Shown: positions 6,637-12,036 of the stretch, one piece after another
Layout: every line of letters starts with the position of its first letter
Position numbering within the stretch: position 1 is the first letter of the stretch
Assembly (NCBI GenBank): GCA_934247855.1
Contig: CAKQKA010000052.1
Location: 1-12,036, forward strand
Source: an uncultured Clostridia bacterium
Lineage (GTDB): Bacteria; Bacillota; Clostridia; Christensenellales; Borkfalkiaceae
Reading direction: 5' to 3'
DNA length: 12,036 bases
Position numbers and translations under genes: made by a program
The notes under the pieces: generated by a model
Told to the model about the DNA's origin: nothing
The model's input: the letters and a program-made list of their open reading frames with translations, nothing else
Database searches by the model: none

Positions 6637-7980
6637 TCATTTTTTCAGTATGAGATTTTTAAGGTCGTTAACTTCGGTGGCAACCCGCGGATCGGTCTGG
6701 ATAAGATCGGCGATTTTATCGCGCGCGTGCATGACGGTGGTGTGATCCCTGCCGCCGACCGCCTGCCCGATTGTTACCAGCGGAATAGACATAAGGTCGT
6801 TTATAAGATAAATGCAAATTTGCCGCGGTTCGACAAGTTCTTTGTTCTTCTTTTTGCCAAGCAGGTCGCTCTTCGATACGTTATAAAACTGACAAACGGT
6901 GTTGATAATGTTCGTCGTCGTCATAACCTCTTTGTTTTCGCTGTTGACCGCCTGTTTCAACGCTTCCATCGCAAGCGAAATTGTAATAGGTTCTTCGTGC
7001 AAAAGCGAAGCGAAAATTACCTTGTTCAAAAGACCTTCGAGCGAACGTACGTCGTCGCCGCTGTTTTCGGCAAGATAGGTTGCGACTTCGTTATTGAGTA
7101 TGTATTTGCGCTCTTCTGCTTTGCGCTGCAAAATAGCGATTTTGGTTTCGATATCGGGCGGCAGCACCTGCGCCATAAGTCCGCCCTCGAAACGCGTTTT
7201 TAGTCTTTCGGAAAGCGGTTCGATTGCCGCGGGATGGCAGTCCGCCGACAAAATAATTTGTTTATCCTGCGAGTAAAGTTCGTTGAACGTGTGGAAAAAT
7301 TCTTCCTGCGTGGCTTCTTTATTGGCTAAAAACTGCACGTCGTCGATAATCAGCACGTCCACGTTGCGGTAGCGGTTGCGAAATTCCTGCGCCGCCGCCG
7401 ACGAGCCTTTGCCCTGACGAATTATGGTTATAAGATCGTTGGTGAACTTTTCGCAAGTGGCGTAAAGCACGACCGTAGCAGGATTCTGAGCCTTGACGAA
7501 ATTTGCGATTGCGTGCATGATATGCGTTTTACCCAGCCCCGTGCCACCGTAAATAAACAGCGGGTTGTAATTCCTGCCGGGATCTTCGGCAACGGCTTTT
7601 GCCGCCGAATACAAAAACTTGTTCGACGAGCCGACCACGAACGAATCGAAAGTATATTTAGGATTGATTTCGGTTGAACCTTCCAGAAACGAACCGCCCT
7701 CGCCCGTATCCGATTTAAGATAATCGGCGTCGGAAGTACCCACCGTCAGTTTTACCGCATTTACGCCCGTTTCGGCAAGGTCCAAAGCCTGAAGAATCTT
7801 TTCGAGAAGACGCGAAGAAATCTCTTTTGCGTAAAGTTCGGTAGGCACGTTCAGCACGATTTTTCTGCCGATAAGGTCTGTTGCCTTGATTTTTTCGATA
7901 TAGGTGGAGTAAGATATCGAACTGATTCGGGTTTTTAAAACTTCTAACGCTTTATTCCACAATATTTCGTAATTTTCCAT
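6637..7980 (-). CDS. dnaA: Chromosomal replication initiator protein DnaA
   Basis: A 447-residue initiator that binds DnaA boxes and melts the origin when bound to ATP. Domain I (about 1-85) starts with the usual W-x-x-x-L helix, a short linker (about 86-105) follows, then the AAA+ domain: Walker A GGTGLGKTH (145-153), Walker B LIIDD (210-214) and the arginine-finger region RLKTRFEGGL (259-268). The DNA-binding domain IV carries the family signature GGRDHTTVMHA (409-419). Complete and of normal length. The start is supported by GAGG (complement of 7988-7991) seven bases before the ATG. It lies ahead of mnmG, not dnaN, and diverges from recF. A - strand promoter at 8201-8229 would give a leader of about 210 nt. 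Autoregulation by DnaA is common in the family, but I see no consensus box in this leader. Confidence 0.98.
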   Translation of the reverse strand: MENYEILWNKALEVLKTRISSISYSTYIEKIKATDLIGRKIVLNVPTELYAKEISSRLLEKILQALDLAETGVNAVKLTVGTSDADYLKSDTGEGGSFLEGSTEINPKYTFDSFVVGSSNKFLYSAAKAVAEDPGRNYNPLFIYGGTGLGKTHIMHAIANFVKAQNPATVVLYATCEKFTNDLITIIRQGKGSSAAAQEFRNRYRNVDVLIIDDVQFLANKEATQEEFFHTFNELYSQDKQIILSADCHPAAIEPLSERLKTRFEGGLMAQVLPPDIETKIAILQRKAEERKYILNNEVATYLAENSGDDVRSLEGLLNKVIFASLLHEEPITISLAMEALKQAVNSENKEVMTTTNIINTVCQFYNVSKSDLLGKKKNKELVEPRQICIYLINDLMSIPLVTIGQAVGGRDHTTVMHARDKIADLIQTDPRVATEVNDLKNLILKK

Positions 7981-8021
7981 CTCGTTTCCTCGTGTAAATA
8001 TAAAAAGTAAACCATGCGGTA

Positions 8022-8050
8022 TTGACTTATTTGTGTTTTTTTTGTATAAT
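8022..8050 (+). promoter_or_regulatory. Sigma-A type promoter pointing to recF
   Basis: TTGACT (8022-8027), a 17-bp spacer and TATAAT (8045-8050) make a near-consensus promoter on the + strand. Transcription would start near 8057 and give a leader of about 207 nt before recF. It lies only about 40 bases from the dnaA start codon, on the opposite strand, inside the dnaA leader. Confidence 0.78.
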
Positions 8051-8056
8051 GATTCA

Positions 8057-8194
8057 AGACTTGCGGCTGACGCGCACAGGGCTCAATAGTTGCGTTGTGA
8101 TTATTGGTGATTTCGCGCTTTTACGGCGGCGAAAAACTTACGGCGCGAACGCCCGCCGAGGGTACTCGTTACACATAACCGCGTTTTGCGGCGT
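8057..8194. promoter_or_regulatory. Overlapping antisense leaders of dnaA and recF with stem-loops
   Basis: Given the two promoters, this stretch would be transcribed on both strands. It holds an inner hairpin GGCG (8143-8146)/CGCC (8151-8154) with a 4-base loop, which reads GGCG-TTCG-CGCC on the - strand, an outer helix CGGCG (8125-8129)/CGCCG (8155-8159), and another hairpin CCGC (8179-8182)/GCGG (8188-8191). No protein frame with a ribosome binding site is evident. No DnaA-box cluster or AT-rich unwinding stretch typical of an origin was found. Confidence 0.45.
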
Positions 8195-8200
8195 ACTACC

Positions 8201-8229
8201 ATTATATAGCAACGCCGTTCAAAATGCAA
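8201..8229 (-). promoter_or_regulatory. Promoter pointing to dnaA
   Basis: On the - strand, TTGCAT (complement of 8224-8229), a 17-bp spacer and TATAAT (complement of 8201-8206) form a good sigma-A type promoter. Transcription would start near 8194 and run through the recF leader and over the recF promoter before reaching dnaA. Confidence 0.7.
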
Positions 8230-8236
8230 GGATATA

Positions 8237-8260
8237 ATGTCAATCTTATTTAATTTTTAA
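8237..8260 (+). CDS. Possible 7-codon upstream reading frame before recF
   Basis: ATG at 8237 opens a frame of seven codons (MSILFNF) ending with TAA at 8258-8260, three bases before the recF ATG and in the same frame. AAGGA (8228-8232) four bases before it is the only Shine-Dalgarno-like sequence near recF. A ribosome could finish this mini-frame and restart at recF. The alternative is an N-terminal extension of RecF interrupted by a stop, or chance. A TATAAT at 8233-8238 overlaps the start, so the motif could also be a -10 element; no matching -35 is seen. Confidence 0.3.
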   Translation: MSILFNF

Positions 8261-8263
8261 ACC

Positions 8264-9352
8264 ATGTATATAGGAACGCTCAATCTTACAAACTACCGCA
8301 ATTACGTTCGGGAAACCTTCGATTTCGTTCAGGGCATCAACGTAATATCCGGCAATAACGCGCAGGGCAAAACAAACGCCGCGGAAGCCTTGTTCTATCT
8401 TTGCACAGGCTGGTCGCCTCGAGTCACGCGCGATAAACAGGTGGTGAACGAAAATGCCGACGGTGCACATATAGAAGCCTCGGCTTTTTCCGCGCTCGGT
8501 AAGGTCAGCGTTTCGGTTGATTTTTCGCTTACAGAAAGCAAAAAAATATGCGTGAACGGCGTGCCCGTGCAAAAAACGGGCGAACTGCTCGGCAATATCA
8601 ATTCGGTAATGTTCGACCCGCAGCAACTTAAACTCGTGCAGGAAAGCCCCGAAGATCGGCGGCGGTTTATGGACCTTGCGCTTTCGCAAACCGACCGCAA
8701 GTATTTTTACGCGCTGCAAAAGTACCGCAAAATCCTGCAACAACGCAACGTTTTACTTAAAAATCCCGACAAAGAGCTCGCGCTTTCGACCCTGCCCGTG
8801 TGGGACGAGCAGTTATCCACGGTTGCGGCTGAAATAATTTTTGCACGCAACGCCTTCTTGAAAGAACTTAAACCTATTTGCGAAAAGGCACATGCCGACA
8901 TTACGGGCGGGCAGGAAAAACTGGACGTTCTGTCGGAAAGCAAGTTCGACGGCGAACGCGAAGAGATTAAAACCGCGATTAAAGAAAGTTACCTTGCCAA
9001 CATGGAAAAAGATATCGAACTCGGTTACACGACGACAGGTCCGCACCGCGACGATATCAAGATAAAAATCAACGGTTTCGACGCGAGAATCTACGGCTCG
9101 CAAGGGCAACAGCGCACGGCGGCATTGTCATTAAAGCTCGGTGAGCTCGGCGTTTTTAAAAATCGGTTCGGCGAATACCCCGTTTTGATTTTGGACGACG
9201 CGATGAGCGAGCTTGACAAAGCGAGAAAAGAACGACTTTTGGGCATGCTTATCGGCGTGCAAACCATTATTACTTGTACGGACGCTGAAATTCTGCCCGA
9301 AGCGGACAGAAAATTTGTGGTTAAAGACGGTAAAATAATCGAAAAATATTAA
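8264..9352 (+). CDS. recF: DNA replication and repair protein RecF
   Basis: A 362-residue SMC-like ATPase that binds gapped DNA and helps RecO/RecR load RecA during recombinational repair. Seen in sequence: Walker A GNNAQGKTN (30-38), the RecF-specific GPHRDD (259-264), the ABC-type signature SQGQQRTAALSLKLGEL (279-295), Walker B VLILDD (307-312) and D-loop SELD (315-318). The N-terminus MYIGTLNLTNYRNY matches the usual family start, which supports ATG 8264 although no Shine-Dalgarno sequence precedes it; the likely explanations are coupling to the small upstream frame or a leaderless message. In most Bacillota recF follows dnaA-dnaN on the same strand; here it diverges from dnaA and dnaN is missing. 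tcdA follows 17 bases later. Confidence 0.97.
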   Translation: MYIGTLNLTNYRNYVRETFDFVQGINVISGNNAQGKTNAAEALFYLCTGWSPRVTRDKQVVNENADGAHIEASAFSALGKVSVSVDFSLTESKKICVNGVPVQKTGELLGNINSVMFDPQQLKLVQESPEDRRRFMDLALSQTDRKYFYALQKYRKILQQRNVLLKNPDKELALSTLPVWDEQLSTVAAEIIFARNAFLKELKPICEKAHADITGGQEKLDVLSESKFDGEREEIKTAIKESYLANMEKDIELGYTTTGPHRDDIKIKINGFDARIYGSQGQQRTAALSLKLGELGVFKNRFGEYPVLILDDAMSELDKARKERLLGMLIGVQTIITCTDAEILPEADRKFVVKDGKIIEKY

Positions 9353-9369
9353 ATCCGTTTTCTGAATTT

Positions 9370-10068
9370 ATGAGTGACTTTATTCGTGAAATAAGCCTTA
9401 TCGGGCAGGAAAAATTTGATAAACTAAAAAATTCCGCGGTTGCCGTTTTCGGACTGGGCGGAGTTGGTTCGTTCGTCGTCGAAGGGCTTGCGCGGGCGGG
9501 CGTCGGAAAGCTCTTAATATGCGATAACGATACTATAGCCCCACATAATGTAAATCGTCAGCTGTTTGCGCTGCGCTCCACGGTGGGCAAATTAAAGACC
9601 AAAGTCGCGGCAAAACGCCTTGTCGATATCAACGAAAATATCGTTATCGACCAAAGAGCATGCTACTACGACGCGCAGACCGCCGACGAGTTTAAACTTT
9701 CCGATTTCGACTACGTTGCCGACTGCATCGACTCGGTTACTTCAAAACTGTTGCTTGCCGAAAACGCGACCGCCGCGGGCGTGCCGATTATCTCATGCAT
9801 GGGCACGGGCAACAAACTTTATCAGGATTTCAAGGTTGCCGATATCTATAAAACAACCGATTGTCCGCTTGCCAAAGTTATGCGGCGCGAGCTGAAAAAA
9901 CGCGGAGTTTCCGCGCTGAAAGTGGTTTATTCCAAAGAACCGCCGAGAAAACCGCTTTTGGATATCGAAAGCAACAAACGGCAAACGCCTGCAAGCATTT
10001 CATTCGTTCCGCCCACCGCAGGGCTTATAATCGCGGGCGAAATAATCAGAAACCTTATCGGCGAGTAA
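9370..10068 (+). CDS. tcdA: tRNA threonylcarbamoyladenosine dehydratase (TcdA/CsdL, ThiF-E1 family)
   Basis: A 232-residue E1-like enzyme that uses ATP to cyclise t6A37 of tRNAs into the hydantoin form ct6A. Seen in sequence: the nucleotide-binding GLGGVGS (28-34), acidic and polar residues in CDNDTIAPHNVNRQ (51-64) that bind ATP and metal in the family, the conserved DCIDSV (118-123), and the TcdA-like C-terminal part with DCPLAKVMRRELKKRG (164-179) and SFVPPTAGLIIAGEII (211-226). This C-terminal part separates it from ThiF, MoeB and HesA, which have different tails and often zinc Cys pairs. Length is typical of the shorter Bacillota forms. It lies 17 bases after recF, probably cotranscribed, but without a clear Shine-Dalgarno sequence. 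Confidence 0.9.
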   Translation: MSDFIREISLIGQEKFDKLKNSAVAVFGLGGVGSFVVEGLARAGVGKLLICDNDTIAPHNVNRQLFALRSTVGKLKTKVAAKRLVDINENIVIDQRACYYDAQTADEFKLSDFDYVADCIDSVTSKLLLAENATAAGVPIISCMGTGNKLYQDFKVADIYKTTDCPLAKVMRRELKKRGVSALKVVYSKEPPRKPLLDIESNKRQTPASISFVPPTAGLIIAGEIIRNLIGE

Positions 10069-10084
10069 TATTTTATCGGCGATA

Positions 10085-10113
10085 TTGAACATATAGAATA
10101 AATCGACTACAAT
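10085..10113 (+). promoter_or_regulatory. Promoter of the two-membrane-protein / MGMT gene group
   Basis: TTGAAC (10085-10090), a 17-bp spacer and TACAAT (10108-10113) form a good sigma-A type promoter in the 70-bp gap after tcdA. The start near 10120 leaves a short leader with GAGGA (10130-10134) four bases before the ATG at 10139. Confidence 0.7.
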
Positions 10114-10138
10114 CAAAAGAGATTAAAGCGAGGAAGTT

Positions 10139-10987
10139 ATGGAAAAAAGAGTAATGGATTTTACGCCGTTTTTGCACGGCGACGAAAAAGTACTTACCAA
10201 ACAACGTGCGGAAAAGAGCAACGGCGTGTTCGTTGAACTTGCGATTTGCTTTATTTTGCTTCTTGCAAGCATTTCGGCGCACTGCTTTTTGCTGGGCGCC
10301 GTTTCGAGGATCAACTCGGTGATGAAAGATTCTACCGCATACATGTTCGTGCTGGCGGCGTCGCTGTTTATAAGCATTGTGCCGTTCGGCGCCTGGATGT
10401 TCTCTATTATGAAGCGTATTTCGCCGCTAAGCGATAAGTGGTACGCCATAACAAACAAACGTATAGCCGTTATCGGCGGTACAAAGCCTGTAAACGTTAC
10501 ATACCTCGATTTTTCGGACGTGACTTCGGTTACGCTCGGCAACAATAAAGTCATAGTGAAGTTCGGCGAAGAAAAACTCGTGCTCGGCGGACTTGCCGAA
10601 GCCGACGCGGAAATTATTTACGACGTACTGGAAAAAACGCTCTTCCCGGAAACGCTCAAAACCGAAAATGTTTTTGCCGAAAGGCCCGAAACGACGACCG
10701 GATCGAGCACGCAGAATACCGAAAGCACCGACGACGAGGGGAACGAGTTAATCGACGAATCAATCGCGGACGGCGAAACGCCCGATGCAGAAAGTTCGGA
10801 AAACGAACCCGTTGCCGAAACCGGCTCCGCAGCCGAAAACCCGACGGATGAAACCGTCAATCAGGACGAAAAACTTTCCGAAGAAGAGAGTGCGAGCGAA
10901 TCGGCGAGCAAAGTAAAAAGCGAAAACGAAGCCGAAAAAGCAGAAAACCAATCGGCTCCCGACGCAGGTCAAGAACAACAACACTGA
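10139..10987 (+). CDS. Membrane protein with PH-like domain and acidic C-terminal tail
   Basis: A 282-residue protein of unknown function. Two membrane helices are clear, about 31-55 and 67-90, followed by a bacterial PH-like beta domain (about 100-168) that opens with WYAITNKRIAVIGG, a pattern common in YdbS/bPH2-type proteins ('W-x-x-T-x-x-R-I'). From about 171 to the end is a low-complexity tail of roughly 110 residues rich in Glu, Ser, Asp, Thr and Ala, presumably disordered and on the same side as the PH-like domain. The start ATG has GAGGA just upstream and its own promoter. The tail includes SKVKSENEA (257-265), which occurs identically in the next gene. The topology and the PH assignment are inferred by eye; no catalytic motif is visible. 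Confidence 0.7.
   Translation: MEKRVMDFTPFLHGDEKVLTKQRAEKSNGVFVELAICFILLLASISAHCFLLGAVSRINSVMKDSTAYMFVLAASLFISIVPFGAWMFSIMKRISPLSDKWYAITNKRIAVIGGTKPVNVTYLDFSDVTSVTLGNNKVIVKFGEEKLVLGGLAEADAEIIYDVLEKTLFPETLKTENVFAERPETTTGSSTQNTESTDDEGNELIDESIADGETPDAESSENEPVAETGSAAENPTDETVNQDEKLSEEESASESASKVKSENEAEKAENQSAPDAGQEQQH
10907..10933 (+). repeat. 27-nt block shared with the next gene (copy 1)
   Basis: 10907-10933 and 11391-11417 are identical at 26 of 27 positions and both are read in frame as SKVKSENEA. The single difference is a synonymous GTA/GTT change. In this copy it lies in the acidic tail. Confidence 0.75.
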
Positions 10988-11012
10988 AGAGTAAAACGGA
11001 GAAACAGAAAAT

Positions 11013-11708
11013 ATGCAAAACAAACAGGTTAAAAAAGTCCCCGAACAGGAAACCGTAACGATTGAAACCACACCCAAGTGTTATTATCCCAATCTTGAAT
11101 ACAACAAATCGAAAAAAATCAAATTTTTCTCGTTGTTCGTGCTGCTCGTAGTGTGTATGGGTTTGTTTATAGGCGCAATGGCGGTACGAAGCGAATGGAT
11201 GGGCATCGTCCTGATCGCCGTGTTATTGCTCTTTATCGGCATGCTTTTGCCGTCGGTTATCAAAGGCTACCCCACAAAACCGGGCGTTCCCGAAATAACG
11301 ATTTACGGACACGACGTAACCGCCCGCAATAAACAACTCCGCTCGAACGATATCGAAAAAGTTGTCGCAACCGTTCTTTTGAACCCCGTAAGCAAAGTTA
11401 AAAGCGAAAACGAAGCCTTCGTAAAGGAATTTGCGAGCACTTTTCCGGAAGAACCGTGTTTCGGCACGCTCGATATCTATCTTAAACCCGGGCCCAAAGT
11501 CAAAAAAGGCGAAACGATTTATCTTACAGTGGACGACGTACTTTCCGCTACCGTAGATCTTGTTAACGCAGGCGTTAAACATTATAATATCTTTTTCTCG
11601 CTTAAAAAGATTTACGAGCAGGCGGGATTCTCGCTCACTAAAAACGAAAAGAAAACGGCTAAACTTTCAGACGTAAGCGAAAAAGAACGCCGCAAACAAA
11701 TATTGTAA
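11013..11708 (+). CDS. Hypothetical membrane protein with two helices
   Basis: A 231-residue protein I do not recognise. A polar N-terminus of about 37 residues is followed by two hydrophobic helices (about 38-58 and 63-83) and a soluble C-terminal part of about 145 residues with mixed charge, beta-prone in the part just after the helices (PEITIYGHDVTA, CFGTLDIYLKPG) and basic at the end. Such a layout, helices then a beta-rich cytosolic part, is similar to its upstream neighbour, so the two may be distant relatives or partners; I see no sequence match apart from the shared SKVKSENEA at 127-135. A weak GGAGA (10998-11002) lies ten bases before the ATG. It is 25 bases after the previous gene, probably in one operon. 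Confidence 0.7.
   Translation: MQNKQVKKVPEQETVTIETTPKCYYPNLEYNKSKKIKFFSLFVLLVVCMGLFIGAMAVRSEWMGIVLIAVLLLFIGMLLPSVIKGYPTKPGVPEITIYGHDVTARNKQLRSNDIEKVVATVLLNPVSKVKSENEAFVKEFASTFPEEPCFGTLDIYLKPGPKVKKGETIYLTVDDVLSATVDLVNAGVKHYNIFFSLKKIYEQAGFSLTKNEKKTAKLSDVSEKERRKQIL
11391..11417 (+). repeat. 27-nt block shared with the previous gene (copy 2)
   Basis: Second copy of the block at 10907-10933, 474 bases before it in the same reading sense. Here it lies in the soluble domain of the hypothetical membrane protein, between LNPV and the helix starting FVKEF. Confidence 0.75.
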
Positions 11709-11742
11709 CAAGGAATAAAATTATTGTAACAAGGGATAAAAT
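11701..11742 (+). repeat. 21-bp tandem duplication across a gene junction
   Basis: Units 11701-11721 and 11722-11742 are identical at 20 of 21 positions (GGAAT versus GGGAT). Unit one contains the last sense codon and the stop codon of the hypothetical membrane protein gene; unit two contains the working ribosome binding site AAGGG (11731-11735) and the first two bases of the MGMT start codon. Each unit carries an AAGG sequence. It looks like a slippage duplication that moved the genes 21 bases apart. Confidence 0.85.
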
Positions 11743-12036
11743 GACCGATTTTCAATCTGAAGTTCTTAACGCGGTAAAGCTGATTCCCGAAGGCAAAGTA
11801 TCGACTTACGGTGCTATAGCCCTACATTTAGGCAAGCCGAAAGCCTCGCGCGCGGTGGGTAACGCATTACATAATAACCCTACGCCGATTATCGTTCCCT
11901 GCCACCGAGTAGTTAACGGACAAGGAAAACTCGCCAAAAATTTCGGTTTCGGCGGCACGAAAGCGCAGGCGGAACGACTTAGAGCAGAAGGCGTTATCGT
12001 TTTTGACGACAGAGTCGATCTTTACGAGTTCGGCTG
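11741..12036 (+). CDS. MGMT-family DNA alkyltransferase domain protein (3' end cut by window)
   Basis: Ninety-eight complete codons of a protein that consists only of the C-terminal, DNA-binding and active-site domain of O6-methylguanine-DNA methyltransferases. Seen in sequence: TYGAIA (22-27, with the Tyr that helps flip the base), SRAVGNAL (36-43, with the arginine 'finger' R37 and the active-site Asn), and the active-site motif PCHRV with Cys54. The Cys is retained, unlike alkyltransferase-like proteins that carry Trp there, so alkyl transfer is possible, though single-domain members are less well characterised. The last visible residues, YEFG plus TG, suggest a final Trp and a stop just beyond the window, as in short relatives ending in a W. 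The ribosome binding site AAGGG lies five bases before the ATG. Confidence 0.88.
   Translation, partial: MTDFQSEVLNAVKLIPEGKVSTYGAIALHLGKPKASRAVGNALHNNPTPIIVPCHRVVNGQGKLAKNFGFGGTKAQAERLRAEGVIVFDDRVDLYEFG

Noticed and set aside
8022..8237. 71-codon + strand frame in the dnaA-recF spacer
   Set aside because: Its start lies within the -35/-10 region of the recF promoter, there is no ribosome binding site, and the product is low in plausible domain features.
7981..8263. Replication origin between dnaA and recF
   Set aside because: The position is suggestive, but no consensus or one-mismatch DnaA box and no AT-rich unwinding stretch were found in the 283 bp; only promoters and GC-rich hairpins are visible. 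A skew plot of the full chromosome would decide.

Overview
The window looks like a chromosomal segment of an uncultured Bacillota (class Clostridia) anaerobe. Pointers are a classical clostridial 2[4Fe-4S] ferredoxin, a protein ending in a LysM domain that resembles the spore-coat morphogenetic SipL family, MEP-pathway isoprenoid synthesis (IspE), strong GAGG/GGAGG ribosome binding sites and good sigma-A type promoters. No mobile element, CRISPR array, rRNA or tRNA is visible. Base composition and codon style look even throughout, so nothing suggests recent transfer.

Left part (1-4600, + strand): the 3' part of a cardiolipin synthase gene; a promoter, structured leader and short ferredoxin gene closed by two successive terminator hairpins; an intergenic region with a threefold repeated motif; a SipL-like gene; ispE; then a double hairpin ending in a strong terminator. 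Between ispE and the convergent mnmG lies a region that folds almost completely into one long interrupted rod (4633-4761), a candidate structured RNA.

Centre (4767-9352): mnmG and dnaA lie head to tail on the - strand, and recF starts divergently on the + strand. dnaN, normally between dnaA and recF, is absent. The 283 bp dnaA-recF spacer has one good promoter for each side, placed so that the two 5' leaders overlap as antisense. No convincing cluster of DnaA boxes is present, so I do not call oriC here. recF is preceded by a tiny in-frame upstream reading frame.

Right part (9370-12036, + strand): tcdA (tRNA t6A dehydratase), then a promoter and three closely spaced genes: a membrane protein with a PH-like domain and a long acidic tail, a second two-helix membrane protein, and a single-domain MGMT-family gene cut by the window end. 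The two membrane proteins share a 27-nt in-frame identity block, and the second membrane gene and the MGMT gene are joined by a 21-bp tandem duplication.

Most genes are housekeeping: membrane lipid synthesis, electron transfer, isoprenoid synthesis, replication initiation, recombinational repair and tRNA modification (mnmG, tcdA). The novelty lies mainly in the non-coding parts and in the rearranged dnaA neighbourhood.
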